DNA of 64,000 nt, taken from positions 744,001-808,000 of the forward strand of contig NZ_CP036267.1 in NCBI RefSeq assembly GCF_007744255.1, read 5' to 3'. This document shows, piece after piece, positions 36,899 through 47,111 of this stretch. Numbering within the stretch: position 1 is the first letter of the stretch; every line of letters starts with the position of its first letter. Source of the DNA: Thalassoglobus polymorphus. GTDB taxonomy: Bacteria; Planctomycetota; Planctomycetia; Planctomycetales; Planctomycetaceae. The translations under genes and the position numbers were made by a program. The notes below the pieces were generated by a model. It did not search any database and had not been told where the DNA came from. It worked only from the letters and a program-made list of their open reading frames with translations.

Positions 36899-37930
36899 AT
36901 GAGTAAAATTTCGATTTCTTCACCTCGGGTGAAACCAGCACGAGGGTTCACCCTGATTGAGCTACTAGTTGTGATCGCAATTATTGCGATCCTGGTTGCT
37001 CTACTTTTGCCAGCTGTACAACAGGCCCGTGAGGCCGCGCGTCGCTCGCAGTGCCGAAACAATATGAAGCAGCTTGGGCTTGCGTTGCATAACTATCACG
37101 ATACGCACAGCGTTCTCCCTTTCTCAACGAGTGCAAAAGGATCTTGCGAAACCGGAAGTGGTAAACCTCCTGCGGGAACTGTCAAAAACCACCGTGGATG
37201 GGTTCAGGTCTTGCCCTTTATTGAGCAGGCACCACTCTACAATCAATTTGACCCGACTCAAGCTTCGGGTGGGTATGATCGAGCGGGGAGCGGAGTGACG
37301 GGAACACCTCTTGCAAGCGGAAACGATGTGGTTGTTTCAGCAATCATTGACGCGTTTTATTGCCCCAGCGATGATGGAAACCGCAAGATCACAACCACAA
37401 GCTCTGCCTATCAGATCGGTGGTGGATCTACTTTGCAGGGTGCAAAGACATCATACGATTTCCAGGCACACCTCGAAACGAGCGGCTGCACAAACTGGGG
37501 AAGCCGATCGCGAAGTACTCGCTATATGTTCGGCACAGAATCGAGCTGTAAATTACGTGATGCTCGAGACGGATTAACAAACACAGCCATGCTGGTTGAG
37601 ACTACACTGGATGTCAAAGACGGGTACACAGCTCCTTGGGGGTACACGAATTGGACTGGTGCAGGAGTTGATATCACATGGCGAAGAGGTGGTGCTTATG
37701 GAGATGCTGGCATTAACTTTTGGCCATGTTGCTCTTGGCGGACTCCTCCATACGCCGATACGACAGCTGGGCGAGTCGCTCACTGGGGACGTGCAGGAAG
37801 CCAGCATACCGGAGGCGTGATGGTTTGCCTTGGCGATGGCTCCGTTCGATTTGTGAGTGAGAACACAGATTACACGACCCGTGTCCGCCTCGGGCGAATG
37901 GCTGATGGTCAGCCTCTTGGAGAATTCTAA
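36899..37930 (+). CDS. DUF1559 protein with prepilin-like N-terminus
   Basis: A 343-residue DUF1559 protein. The N-terminus [20 protein letters not shown] is a type IV pilin/pseudopilin signal, with cleavage expected before the Phe. The conserved [20 protein letters not shown] and [19 protein letters not shown] follow. The C-terminus has [16 protein letters not shown], the H-x8-DG motif. Planctomycetes carry tens to hundreds of these proteins; their role is unknown, possibly surface pseudopili. ATG 36899 follows GGAG about 10 bp upstream. A small lipoprotein gene lies 125 bp downstream, a common pairing. Confidence 0.93.
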   Translation: MSKISISSPRVKPARGFTLIELLVVIAIIAILVALLLPAVQQAREAARRSQCRNNMKQLGLALHNYHDTHSVLPFSTSAKGSCETGSGKPPAGTVKNHRGWVQVLPFIEQAPLYNQFDPTQASGGYDRAGSGVTGTPLASGNDVVVSAIIDAFYCPSDDGNRKITTTSSAYQIGGGSTLQGAKTSYDFQAHLETSGCTNWGSRSRSTRYMFGTESSCKLRDARDGLTNTAMLVETTLDVKDGYTAPWGYTNWTGAGVDITWRRGGAYGDAGINFWPCCSWRTPPYADTTAGRVAHWGRAGSQHTGGVMVCLGDGSVRFVSENTDYTTRVRLGRMADGQPLGEF

Positions 37931-38055
37931 GATCCTCTGTCCACTCAAACGACTGGAAGGCTGCCAGTATTGCTGCTTTCGAATTCTTTACCAATGACAA
38001 CTTTCAGGTTGTCGAACAAATTCCACAACCTGGCAAACAATTAAGAAAGACTTTC

Positions 38056-38247
38056 ATGTTAAAGAAAATGAATCTGCTGTTAGCGTTAACTGTTGCCTGT
38101 TGGTTTTCTGGATGTGGTGGCGAAGAGCCAGTCACTCCAGCTCCCGCCCCAGCTGGGAACGATGCACCTGCTGAAGGACCTGAAGCTGCGCTTGAAGAGG
38201 GTGGAGCTAACGCAGCACTCCCAGCTGACCAACAAGTGGATGAATAG
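38056..38247 (+). CDS. Small Ala/Pro/Glu-rich lipoprotein
   Basis: A 63-residue lipoprotein: MLKKMNLLLALTVACWFSGC gives the lipobox FSGC, then a flexible acidic tail EEPVTPAPAPAGNDAPAEG. Genes like this commonly follow DUF1559 genes in planctomycetes. The function is unknown; it may anchor or chaperone the DUF1559 partner at the outer membrane. The spacing to the upstream gene (125 bp) allows co-transcription. Confidence 0.75.
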   Translation: MLKKMNLLLALTVACWFSGCGGEEPVTPAPAPAGNDAPAEGPEAALEEGGANAALPADQQVDE

Positions 38248-38545
38248 TCCTTCGTTCTGAAGTCTAGTGTGCCCCTGCTGATCTGGCATGTTGGCCCGCA
38301 GGCATCTAGACCGCAGCGCTATTTTCAATAATGACAGTAGGAGCCAAAGAGCGTTCCTGCTGTCATTTTTTCTTTCGACGACGTCAATCACCACAGCCAT
38401 GTCGGTTGGGGGAAGGCGATCAAGACTGGATATTGATTTCAATTGCCGCTGTAGATTTCAATTGCTGGCTTGTTTTCCCAGCGATTGCGTAACCCAACAT
38501 TTTGGTCGTTTCAATAAATTGGAACCAGTCCGAAAAACTCTGACG

Positions 38546-38782
38546 GGTGGCACGCTCAGACTGGAGCGGAGCGTAAGGATGGGCGTGGCGAATTTCGTGT
38601 TGACTCTCATTCTTCCATGATTGGTAATGTTCTATCCATTTGCTGCGGACGGGGGCACGATCTAAGTGTAGTGAAGCGGAACGGTGCTCGTGGCAACTGC
38701 GCAATGGACGTTCACTAATTCATCAACCTCACCCCCTCGCTCGCCACGCCCATCACTTCACTCCGTTCTGGGTCGTGCCACC
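38546..38782. repeat. Family C palindromic repeat, solitary copy
   Basis: 237 bp with ends GGTGGCACG / CGTGCCACC and long inner arms GATGGGCGTGGCGAA / TCGCCACGCCCATC, so the termini can fold back. The poly-G run in the middle (GGACGGGGGCAC) has five Gs here against seven and eight in the other copies. Directly left of it, 38519-38543 is a truncated end of a family A repeat (GGAACCAGTCCG). No transposase is encoded inside. Confidence 0.9.
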
Positions 38783-38954
38783 ACAGGGAATGGTTTGTCG
38801 TGTACAAATTGCGTCGTCGATCATTTCATGAAGAACATGTAGGCTGGGATCGTGCCCCAGCAAATCTGCACCCAACAACTAAAACACAGGGATGAGTCCC
38901 AACTTGTGCCGCTCAAGCGATTTGAAATAAACGAAGATTGATGTTGACTTTTAC

Positions 38955-38966
38955 GGGGGGGGGGGG
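38955..38966. repeat. Run of 12 G residues
   Basis: A homopolymer of twelve G (TTTTAC-G12-AAAACTG) about 240 bp upstream of a DUF1559 gene. Long G runs are prone to slippage and can vary promoter spacing or expression; an assembly error is also possible. Confidence 0.8.
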
Positions 38967-39205
38967 AAAACTGAACCTTTTCACGGCGCCTGATGATCCA
39001 AGCGTGTCACACTCAGAAAAGGGCTATTGCCGGGGGCCACTTGCTGGCTTGTTCAGTAGTGCCAAGGGACGTTCAATTTGGCGAAACGTAATCTGCGGCA
39101 AGCGTGAACGATCGTCGCGTAGTGATTTCTTCACACTGATGAGTCAGGTCTCCGGGCCACAATTTTCAAGGAAGAGATTGTGGCTCTCTGAGTCAAGGAG
39201 GAAGC

Positions 39206-40138
39206 ATGAGGAAACAGGTCCGCTCTGGAGTGACTATTGTTGAGTTGCTTGTTGTAATCGGCATTGTCGGTCTTTTACTCTCCATCTCAATCCCGGCAGT
39301 GCAGCAAGCGCGGGCAAGCTCTCGAGTGATGCAGTGCCGAAACAACCTCCGGCAAATTGGTCTGGCCATGGGGAACTTTGTCGAAGCCAATGGAGCGTTT
39401 CCGACAGCATCACAGCCGCATTCAACGCACCGAAGGTTGTTGTTCTATCTCGATGCTGCCCAAATCGGCGAAACATTGTTGGCGGATCAAGTGCCCGATT
39501 CGTGGGTCGTTCCGACTCTCGCTTGCCCCAGTGATCCTGTTGTACATGTCAACATGGAAAAGCATGGCGATTCCAGTTACTTCCTGAATCATGGATCAAT
39601 CTTTGGATCTGCTCGAAGAGGGAAGAACGGGTTCTTTCGATCATCGTATATCGATCTGAGTCCACGTGATTTTACAGATGGACTTTCTTCGACTGTGGCA
39701 ATGTCTGAGAGGCTTGTCAGAACAATGTTCCCTGTAATCGGCGATGAACCGACGATGATAAAGTCTCCAGGACGTTTTTATTGGTGGACAGAAACTCGTT
39801 ACTTAGGCGCCGGAAATGAAGCGCTGGCTGTTGAAAACTGCAAAAACCATCGCACAGTCATGGAGCCGCAGTTCTATGGGTCGAATAACACGAATTATTA
39901 TTCAGGTGATGGGTATCGACATTTGCTCACCCCCAATCACCCGAGTTGTTATAATGGCCCAGAAGATTTTTTGGTCTCGACCCCCGCGATCTTAACAGCC
40001 GCTTCCAGCCTGCACCACGGTGGAGTGAACTCATTGATGGTAGACGGAAGCGTTCACTTTATCAGTGATTCGATTGACGAAACTGTTTGGCAATCGCTCG
40101 GATCAAGAAACGGAAACGAGACCATCTCTGAGTTCTGA
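39206..40138 (+). CDS. DUF1559 protein, paralogue 1 of a tandem pair
   Basis: A 310-residue DUF1559 protein with the prepilin-like SGVTIVELLVVIGIVGLLLS and VQQARASSRVMQCRNNLRQ. Unlike the canonical GFTLIE motif it has GVTIVE, so the residue after the cleavage Gly is Val. The C-terminus has LHHGGVNSLMVDGSVHFISD and ends GNETISEF. AAGGAGGAAGC precedes the ATG at 39206, so the start is firm. It is followed by a paralogue (40469) with a nearly identical end, so the pair arose by tandem duplication. Confidence 0.92.
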   Translation: MRKQVRSGVTIVELLVVIGIVGLLLSISIPAVQQARASSRVMQCRNNLRQIGLAMGNFVEANGAFPTASQPHSTHRRLLFYLDAAQIGETLLADQVPDSWVVPTLACPSDPVVHVNMEKHGDSSYFLNHGSIFGSARRGKNGFFRSSYIDLSPRDFTDGLSSTVAMSERLVRTMFPVIGDEPTMIKSPGRFYWWTETRYLGAGNEALAVENCKNHRTVMEPQFYGSNNTNYYSGDGYRHLLTPNHPSCYNGPEDFLVSTPAILTAASSLHHGGVNSLMVDGSVHFISDSIDETVWQSLGSRNGNETISEF

Positions 40139-40468
40139 GGGCTGTCTTAGTGAGTTAGGTTGGGTGAAGCGAATGAGAGTTTGATGTGTTTGCAAGAAAC
40201 GGCTTGAGTCGATTCTGGCAACTCTGTTTCAAATGGAGATTCGCGGAACCCAACATCGCAGAGTACTAGAGCGGCTTACTCGGATTGTTTGAATTCGCCC
40301 CCTTACCAGAGACGTAGGAGGTGAAAATTTGAACAATGATTTGGTGGGTTACGTTCTCGTCGTAATATGTTCAAAAGACATTATTTCTTTCAGAAGTAAA
40401 TTGCGTATCCCACCATTTAACATAGATCGACGAACTCCACCCACCTACTAGCTCCTCACGGAGGCAAC

Positions 40469-41398
40469 ATGAAGACTCAATCTCGTTCCGGAGTGACCAT
40501 CATTGAACTGTTGGTTTCACTCGGGGTCGTGGGGCTGTTGCTCTCAATTCTGGTTCCGGCAGTTCAACAAGCGCGCGAGAGTTCACGTACTATGCAGTGC
40601 CGAAACAACCTTCGACAAATCGGCCTTGCAATGACGAATATTGTCGAATCCGATGGGAAGTTTCCGACTTCATCCCAGCCAGAGCCAACTCATCACAGAT
40701 TGCTGCCCTATCTCGATGCAGCACCGCTTGCAGCGGTACTTAAGGAAGGGAAGGATCCTGATTCGTGGGTTGTACCAACGTTTGCTTGCCCAAGCGATCC
40801 TGTCGTGCATGTCAACATGGCAAAAATTGGTGACTCCAGTTATTACTTAAACCATGGAACCTTATTTGATGACTCCCCTGGTGCATTCAATGGATTCTAT
40901 AGCGATGAGTTCAGCGACACTGCACCGCGAGATATTACTGATGGACTTTCTCTGACCGTCGCAGCTTCGGAAAGATTAGTGAAACCACTCGTGAATCAAG
41001 TCATTGAAGAAGCGGATTTACAGAAACAGCCTAGGCGGTTTTTCTGGTGGACAGAAACTCGCTATGGAGTCAGTCAGGAAGCGAGTGCAGTTGAGAACTG
41101 CAAAAACCATCGAACTGTGATGGCTCCTCAACCATTCGGGATAAACGTCATTGCTTATCAAGCTGCTTTTGGATATCAACATTTATTAACTCCCAACTCG
41201 CCGAGTTGTTTCAACGGTCCCGAGGATTTTTCAATTGATTTCAGTCTCGCATTAATTGCCGCGTCCAGCTTACACCACGGTGGTGTCAATTCGTTATTCG
41301 CCGACGGAAGCGTTCACTTTATCAGTGATTCAATTGACGAAACTGTTTGGCAATCGCTCGGATCAAGAAACGGAAACGAGACCATCTCTGAGTTCTGA
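40469..41398 (+). CDS. DUF1559 protein, paralogue 2 of a tandem pair
   Basis: A 309-residue paralogue of the upstream gene, with SGVTIIELLVSLGVVGLLLS and VQQARESSRTMQCRNNLRQI. The two proteins align end to end. The central part has diverged (FYSDEFSDTAPRDITDGLSL), while the last 25 residues, SVHFISDSIDETVWQSLGSR through the ISEF end, are identical. GGAGG lies about 8 bp before the ATG. The next gene starts 12 bp after its stop, so the two form an operon. The 330-bp spacer before it shows no extra gene. Confidence 0.92.
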   Translation: MKTQSRSGVTIIELLVSLGVVGLLLSILVPAVQQARESSRTMQCRNNLRQIGLAMTNIVESDGKFPTSSQPEPTHHRLLPYLDAAPLAAVLKEGKDPDSWVVPTFACPSDPVVHVNMAKIGDSSYYLNHGTLFDDSPGAFNGFYSDEFSDTAPRDITDGLSLTVAASERLVKPLVNQVIEEADLQKQPRRFFWWTETRYGVSQEASAVENCKNHRTVMAPQPFGINVIAYQAAFGYQHLLTPNSPSCFNGPEDFSIDFSLALIAASSLHHGGVNSLFADGSVHFISDSIDETVWQSLGSRNGNETISEF

Positions 41399-41410
41399 GG
41401 GCTATCGTAG

Positions 41411-42133
41411 ATGATCGGTGTAAATGACTATCAGCGTCTAGGGATTGCCACCGGGCTGGTTCTACTGCTGTTAATAATCTGGTGGTTTTTTCTTAGAACA
41501 CCGCCAATTGAGGCGCCTGTTGTCCGGGAGCCATTCATTAATGCTTTCAGGCTGGTTCGTCGCGGAGATGATGACAATTCAACCGAGGACGATTTTCCAA
41601 TCGAGGATGCCTTAGAACTTTCAGTCAACACAGGTTGTTATCTGGAAATGACATTCACGCCAGGTTCTAATCTCCCTGAGTCTCTCGATGAAGAGGAAGT
41701 GCAAGCGGCGGAAGGCTGGTCGTTTCTGGTGGAAATTTATTCTGCTCGCGACGTGGCAAGAAAACATTCAGTGAAGCACCCTTTCAGGCATTCGAAACGA
41801 GATCAATCACGATTCGCATTCCGGACTCGGGGACCATCAATCAGACGTGTAGGACCTATTGCAAGTCAGCAGTATTGGCAAAAAGAGGTTGGATATTCCG
41901 GAGAACCAAAAAAACAAGAGGATTGGGGGGAAGAAGAAATTCGACTTTGGAGCTTTATAACTCCCGGTCCACTTGGCCCTGGAGAATATCTTTTTGAGAT
42001 TAGAATGCGCCCTGCTGCAAGATGGACCTCCTCAGTCAGCGTGGCTCTCGGCCCAGAAATTGTTGTTCACAGAGGCAAGCTAACGATCAGTGGCGAGGAG
42101 CCTGTCCTTTCAAAACCCGCCCCGGCAAACTAA
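41411..42133 (+). CDS. Hypothetical single-span protein in DUF1559 operon
   Basis: A 240-residue protein with one N-terminal membrane segment (LGIATGLVLLLLIIWWFFL) and a soluble remainder rich in strands and charge: GCYLEMTFTPGSNLPESL, GWSFLVEIYSARDVARKHS, and GEYLFEIRMRPAARWT near the end. The tail looks like an immunoglobulin-like beta domain (VSVALGPEIVVHRGKLTISG). No family is recognised. Being 12 bp after a DUF1559 gene, it may work with that protein in the envelope. Confidence 0.75.
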   Translation: MIGVNDYQRLGIATGLVLLLLIIWWFFLRTPPIEAPVVREPFINAFRLVRRGDDDNSTEDDFPIEDALELSVNTGCYLEMTFTPGSNLPESLDEEEVQAAEGWSFLVEIYSARDVARKHSVKHPFRHSKRDQSRFAFRTRGPSIRRVGPIASQQYWQKEVGYSGEPKKQEDWGEEEIRLWSFITPGPLGPGEYLFEIRMRPAARWTSSVSVALGPEIVVHRGKLTISGEEPVLSKPAPAN

Positions 42134-42185
42134 TTCACTAGGGACGCTGAGTGGACCGGGACGGTTGGGTGCCTGAACGGCGTTG

Positions 42186-42424
42186 GGTGGCACGCTCAGA
42201 CTGGAGCGGAGCGTAAGGATGGGCGTGGCGAATTTCGTGTTGACTCTCATTCTTCCATGATTGGTAATGTTCTATCCATTTGCTGCGGACGGGGGGGCAC
42301 GATCTAAGTGTAGTGAAGCGGAACGGTGCTCGTGGCAACTGCGCAATGGACGTTCACTAATTCATCAACCTCACCCCCTCGCTCGCCACGCCCATCACTT
42401 CACTCCGTTCTGGGTCGTGCCACC
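42186..42424. repeat. Family C repeat abutting the IS4-family element (left)
   Basis: 239 bp, nearly identical to the copies at 38546 and 43930. Its terminal inverted repeat extends to 19 bp here, AACGGCGTTGGGTGGCACG (42176-42194) and its complement (42416-42434). The outer 9 bp of the right side are the first bases of the insertion sequence. The same AACGGCGTT at its left matches the IS right end, as if another IS end had stood there. Confidence 0.9.
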
Positions 42425-43929
42425 CAACGCCGTTAACCCTTTTTTGATTGCTTGATATTTTGGGCGGTTTGGATTTGTTCGGGGGTGGCTTTGTTGATCT
42501 TGGGTTTTCCGGCGGGGCGTTCCTGTTTCTTTCGGGGGTAGTCGCGACTGGTTTTGTCCTGACGTTCATACTCATCCAGTAGTGCCTTGCGGAGCAGGTG
42601 ATGGAGGCGATCCTTTTTCTGCTGGGGGTGTAAATAGTCGCTGGCGATCCTGCGAAATGCTCTCAACGATTGGGCGATGCTCAAGCGTTCTAATGGGATG
42701 CTTTGCGAAACCAGTTCATGCGATGCGTACAGACCAATCGACCACAGCCCAACTAACGACCACTGGAGTTCAACCTGTGCATTCGCAGCAGCGTGGCTGC
42801 GGAGCTTGCGACGTCCGAACGTTTGCTTGAGGTGTCGAAAGAAGACTTCCACACCCCAGCGAGCACGATACAGGTCGGCGATTTGTTTCTCGCTCAACCT
42901 GCTTTGATTCGTGACACTCGTAATGAGGTAAACCGGATGACGCGTGCTTTGCACAACCACCAAGCGGAACACCAATGGCGGTTGCTGCTTGCGTGCAGCT
43001 TTGTCAGTCCAGACGTAGACAATGCCGTTCGATTCACGAACAAAGCCCAACTTCTTGAGCAACTTCACATTCGCTCCGACGCGCACCAGGAGCTGCGAAC
43101 CATGATCCAGAACAGTACTGGCGAAGCTGTAGCCAACGAAACCAGCATCACCAGTGAGCAACGCGTTCTGAGGCAAGCTGTCGAGCATCTCTAGCACATG
43201 AGAGCGTTCGCTGCTGTCGGCGGGACCGGTTCTCCAGTCCCACGGCAAGTTCAGCCCCACACGGAACAGAGTTGTCAGGAAGAGCTGCGACTGTTCAATC
43301 TTCTTGGTGGCGGCTCGGTCATTCGGTTTCTTGCGGCGGTTGCGTTTGCTGTTCTGTCGTGCATGGGAATACGCCGCTTGATTCGATTTCGTTCTCGGCA
43401 GCGACACCTTGCTGCCGTCGACTCCAAAAACCACGAATCCGTGCCGTGTCCAATCGCCCGGAGAGAGTGCTTCCATTCGCTTTCGCAGCGTAACCTGCAA
43501 TGCCAAAACCAGCGGTTCGGTCCAGCGAATCAAGACCTTCATAAACGCCTGATACGATGTCGAGACCTTGGCCGATTCGTTTTGTAAATGTTGGATGAGT
43601 CGCTGCGCACAGAGAAAGCGTTCCCCCAACGTCGCTTCGTTTGACCACGCCCAGAGAATCGCCATCCAGGTCAGCCACTGTGGTGTCCAGGTTGCTTCTT
43701 TGCGCATTCGAATCGCCGACCAATCGACACCCCGCGTCAGCCATTGCAAGGCTTTGGATAAATCGACAGAATTGAGTCGTACGCCTCGTGCGTGCCGGTC
43801 TTGATGCGACATTCCCGATTCCTTTCGGGTTGAGAGTGGGTGATCTTTCGCTTCGCAACAAAAGAATCGCCACAACCTCAATTCGCATCAAGACTTCTTT
43901 CAATTCAGAAAACACGGTTAACGGCGTTG
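42425..43929. mobile_element. IS4-family insertion sequence
   Basis: About 1.5 kb with perfect 14-bp inverted ends CAACGCCGTTAACC (42425-42438) and GGTTAACGGCGTTG (43916-43929), one transposase gene filling the interior. No direct target duplication is visible; the element is flanked directly by the right end of one family C repeat and the left end of another. The end assignment is by inspection. Confidence 0.85.
42433..43812 (-). CDS. IS4-family DDE transposase
   Basis: A 459-residue transposase with an intact frame. DDE residues appear as the Asp in FVVFGVDGSKVSLPRT, the Asp in LLTGDAGFVGYSF, and the Glu in LYRARWGVEVFFRHLKQTFG, the YREK-type signature of the IS4 family. Basic segments (NSKRNRRKKPNDRAATKK) would contact DNA. 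ATG 43812 has AAAGGAA about 8 bp upstream; the frame is open to 43881. The stop codon TAA (42433-42435) lies inside the inverted end. No frameshift is seen, so the element may still be active. Confidence 0.92.
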   Translation of the reverse strand: MSHQDRHARGVRLNSVDLSKALQWLTRGVDWSAIRMRKEATWTPQWLTWMAILWAWSNEATLGERFLCAQRLIQHLQNESAKVSTSYQAFMKVLIRWTEPLVLALQVTLRKRMEALSPGDWTRHGFVVFGVDGSKVSLPRTKSNQAAYSHARQNSKRNRRKKPNDRAATKKIEQSQLFLTTLFRVGLNLPWDWRTGPADSSERSHVLEMLDSLPQNALLTGDAGFVGYSFASTVLDHGSQLLVRVGANVKLLKKLGFVRESNGIVYVWTDKAARKQQPPLVFRLVVVQSTRHPVYLITSVTNQSRLSEKQIADLYRARWGVEVFFRHLKQTFGRRKLRSHAAANAQVELQWSLVGLWSIGLYASHELVSQSIPLERLSIAQSLRAFRRIASDYLHPQQKKDRLHHLLRKALLDEYERQDKTSRDYPRKKQERPAGKPKINKATPEQIQTAQNIKQSKKG

Positions 43930-44174
43930 GGTGGCACGCTCAGACTGGAGCGGAGCGTAAGGATGGGCGTGGCGAATTTCGTGTTGACTCTCATTCTTCC
44001 ATGATTGGTAATGTTCTATCCATTTGCTGCGGACGGGGGGGGCACGATCTAAGTGTAGTGAAGCGGAACGGTGCTCGTGGCAACTGCGCAATGGACGTTC
44101 ACTAATTTATCAACCTCACCCCCGCGCTCGCCACGCCCATCACTTCACTCCGTTCCGTTCTGGGTCGTGCCACC
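43930..44174. repeat. Family C repeat abutting the IS4-family element (right)
   Basis: 245 bp, same orientation as the copy at 42186, with eight Gs in the central run and an extra CGTTC near the right end. The left end directly follows the IS inverted repeat; the right end (CGTGCCACC) is followed by an unrelated GCCCCGCAAACCC. Confidence 0.9.
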
Positions 44175-44291
44175 CGCCCCGCAAACCCACCCCCATAAAT
44201 GTGGGTAAGAGCAAGCTGGACGAGCCAGCAGTGGTGCACCGGTTTTGCCGCAGGCTGCGGACGTGCTGCGGATTCAGTTGAGAAGAGAGGT

Positions 44292-47111
44292 TTACTCCAA
44301 CTCGAATGCGGTTGTCAGCAGTTTGTCTTGCTCCATTTTGTGAGTGGCCGATGAGCCTGTTGCGGGGCTGGCAGAGGCGGGGCGGCTGATTCTTTCGAAG
44401 GGGAACTTGCCCAGGAATTTCTCTCCGAAGCGAATGCGCAAAAAGCCCCAGGCACCCATGTTGGACGGTTCTTCCTGGACCCAGTTCACGGGGATCTCTG
44501 CCGGGAAATCTGCGAGAAGTTTTTCCAGCTGCAGAGTTGGAAATGGATACAACTGTTCGACGCGGACGATCATTGAATGGCGGATGCCGAGTTCCTCTCG
44601 ACGTTGAATCAGTTCGTAGTAGACCTTTCCGGTACACAATAAGATTTGCTTGACTTCTTCAGTCTTGAGCTCGAGTCGATCCGGGAGAATCTCCTGGAAA
44701 CGACCTTCTGCACAGTCCTCAAGAGTCGAAACACACTCTTTGTGACGCAGTAGGCTTTTCGGTGTCATTACGACGAGCGGCTTCTTCCAGCGACGTAAGA
44801 CCTGTCGACGCAAAAGATGGAACATCTGAGCAGGCGTTGTTGGCTGGCAAACTTGAATGTTGTCATCTGCTGCCAAGTTCAGGAAGCGTTCGATCCTCGC
44901 GCTGGAGTGCTCTGGACCCTGGCCTTCGAAGCCATGAGGCAAAAGCATCACCAGGCTCGACAAGCGATTCCATTTATCTTCCGCACTGGCAATAAACTGG
45001 TCGATGATCACTTGAGCGGCATTGACGAAATCGCCGAACTGAGCTTCCCAGATGGTGAGGCCTTCCGGGCAGTCAAGACTGTAGCCATATTCAAAACCAA
45101 GAACCCCAGCTTCAGAAAGCGGGCTGTTATGGATATTCACGTAACCACGTTCATCAATAATGTTTTTGAGCGTGATAAAGGATTTTCCGGTGTCATTGTC
45201 GTACAGGACCGCGTGCCGATGGCTGAAGGTTCCGCGACGAACGTCTTGTCCACTCATTCGGAGTGGCCGTTCTTCATCGAGGAGTGACGCCAGCGCCATG
45301 ATCTCCGCGCCGCCCCAGTCGAGAGGTTCTTCACCACGAGCCATCGCCTGTCGTGTTTCGAGAAGACGTTTGGCTTTTGGATGTGGTTTGAAATCTTCCG
45401 GGAGTCGAGTGACTTGATTCAGTAACTCCGTCAGTTTTTCTCGTTTGACTCCGGTGACAGGATTGTCCGCTTCCTCGGCTGGACCACCCTGGTAACCTCC
45501 CCAAACTCCGCCCCAGTGGTCTACGCAGCGAATGAAATCGTCACGGCGAGCTTCGCTGAGTTCGTTTTCGAGACGTTCGCGACGTTCTTTTTCGATCCGC
45601 TGTGCTTCATCACGAGTGATGCCGCGCAGGTTGAGCAGTCTTTCCAGATAGCCTTCGTAAACGGTCGCGTGTTTACGGATTTCCTTGTACATCACCGGTT
45701 GGGTGAATGCCGGTTCGTCTCCTTCGTTATGACCACGTCGACGATAGCAGTACATATCGATGACGACATCCCGTTTGAATTTCTTGCGGAAGTCGAGCGC
45801 GAGGGTCACGACCTGTGCGACGGCTTCCGGATCTTCGCCGTTGACGTGGAAGATCGGGATTTGCAACATCTTCGCGACATCGGTCGCGTAAGTGGTCGAA
45901 CGTCCCTCTTTGGGTGTCGTCGTGAAGCCGACTTGATTGTTGACGATAATGTGAATCGTTCCGCCGGTGCGGTAACCGGCCAGTTCGCTCAGGTTGAGGG
46001 TCTCCTGAACGATTCCTTCTCCGGCAAAGGCTGCATCGCCGTGGATCAGAATCGTTGCTCCCCGTTCTCGTTTGAAGTCGCGATAGCGATCCATTTTGGA
46101 ACGCATGCGGCCCAGGGCCACAGTGTTTACAAATTCAAGATGAGACGGATTGAAGCAGAGGGAGAGATGGACTGAATTTCCACGCGAAGTTTCCCAGTTT
46201 GCACTGTGGCCAAGGTGATACTTCACATCACCACGACCGATGTAGAGTTCTGGGTCGGCATCGTCGAATTCGCGAAAGATGGTTCGTGGAGACTTCTTCA
46301 TAATGTTCGCGAGAACATTGAGACGCCCACGATGGGCCATGCCGATGACAATTTCACGGACACCTTCATTGCCAGCTTTCTCGATAGCCATGTCGAGCAG
46401 CGGGATCAAACTTTCGGCTCCTTCGAGTGAGAAGCTCTTTGCTCCGACAAATTTCTTGGCGAGAAACTCTTCAAAGACGACGGCGTCGGAGAGTCGCTGC
46501 AGGATGCGGATTTGTTCATCACGTGCGAGTTTGATGCGGTTACCCGACTCCTCCATTCGCTGAGCCAGCCAGTGCCGAACCTGAAGGCTGTCGATGTGCA
46601 TGAACTGCGCACCGATGCTGCGACAGTAGGTTTGCTTCAACCAGTTGATAATGCCACGAAGAGTTCGTGTTGCTGGTCCCCCCACCCAGGAGGTCGAGAC
46701 ATCTCTGTCAAAATCACTTTCCTGGAAATTGTAGAAAGCTGGGTCAAGCTCAGCCGGGCTGGAGCGAGTGGAGCCGAGTGGATCGATCGATGCAAGTATG
46801 TGCCCGCGCACACGGTAATTTCGGATCAACTGATCCAATCGTTCCTGTCGTGATGCTTCATCGAGGCGACTTGCCGGGGCTTCGTGCCCAAGCATGGGTG
46901 TTTTTGCTCCGGGAGGATTGAACATGCTCCGCGCAGAGAAGGGGCTTTCGGGGCTCCATCCACTGGTGAGCCGGTCATCTCCATTCTTGACTGTGTCGAA
47001 ATATTCTCTCCACTCTGGCGAGACGGAATCCCGGTCAAAGAGATAACTTGAGAAAAGTTGCTCAACAAATACAAGGTTTTGGCTGTTGAGCGGAATCACT
47101 GGAGAAGACAC
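44292..47111 (-). CDS. sucA: 2-oxoglutarate dehydrogenase E1 component
   Basis: Thiamine-diphosphate-dependent E1 that decarboxylates 2-oxoglutarate and passes the succinyl group to E2 in the TCA cycle. It has 939 residues, a normal length. The N-terminus [20 protein letters not shown] is the E2-contacting peptide. [15 protein letters not shown] and [20 protein letters not shown] with [11 protein letters not shown] form the ThDP site. [20 protein letters not shown] belongs to the pyrimidine domain. The E2 gene is not adjacent on either side, so the complex is encoded in separate loci. A family C repeat and IS lie just downstream. Confidence 0.96.
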   Translation of the reverse strand: MSSPVIPLNSQNLVFVEQLFSSYLFDRDSVSPEWREYFDTVKNGDDRLTSGWSPESPFSARSMFNPPGAKTPMLGHEAPASRLDEASRQERLDQLIRNYRVRGHILASIDPLGSTRSSPAELDPAFYNFQESDFDRDVSTSWVGGPATRTLRGIINWLKQTYCRSIGAQFMHIDSLQVRHWLAQRMEESGNRIKLARDEQIRILQRLSDAVVFEEFLAKKFVGAKSFSLEGAESLIPLLDMAIEKAGNEGVREIVIGMAHRGRLNVLANIMKKSPRTIFREFDDADPELYIGRGDVKYHLGHSANWETSRGNSVHLSLCFNPSHLEFVNTVALGRMRSKMDRYRDFKRERGATILIHGDAAFAGEGIVQETLNLSELAGYRTGGTIHIIVNNQVGFTTTPKEGRSTTYATDVAKMLQIPIFHVNGEDPEAVAQVVTLALDFRKKFKRDVVIDMYCYRRRGHNEGDEPAFTQPVMYKEIRKHATVYEGYLERLLNLRGITRDEAQRIEKERRERLENELSEARRDDFIRCVDHWGGVWGGYQGGPAEEADNPVTGVKREKLTELLNQVTRLPEDFKPHPKAKRLLETRQAMARGEEPLDWGGAEIMALASLLDEERPLRMSGQDVRRGTFSHRHAVLYDNDTGKSFITLKNIIDERGYVNIHNSPLSEAGVLGFEYGYSLDCPEGLTIWEAQFGDFVNAAQVIIDQFIASAEDKWNRLSSLVMLLPHGFEGQGPEHSSARIERFLNLAADDNIQVCQPTTPAQMFHLLRRQVLRRWKKPLVVMTPKSLLRHKECVSTLEDCAEGRFQEILPDRLELKTEEVKQILLCTGKVYYELIQRREELGIRHSMIVRVEQLYPFPTLQLEKLLADFPAEIPVNWVQEEPSNMGAWGFLRIRFGEKFLGKFPFERISRPASASPATGSSATHKMEQDKLLTTAFELE

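Noticed and set aside
38938-39243. 101-residue frame running from the G12 tract into the DUF1559 gene
   Set aside because: The frame crosses the poly-G tract, overlaps the firm start at 39206 in another frame and lacks a ribosome-binding site.
42582-43587. Several open frames on the plus strand within the IS4-family element
   Set aside because: All are antisense to the intact DDE transposase.
42176-44174. CRISPR array reading of the repeated 240-bp units
   Set aside because: The units are long, palindromic and not spaced by unique 30-40 bp spacers, and no cas genes are present.
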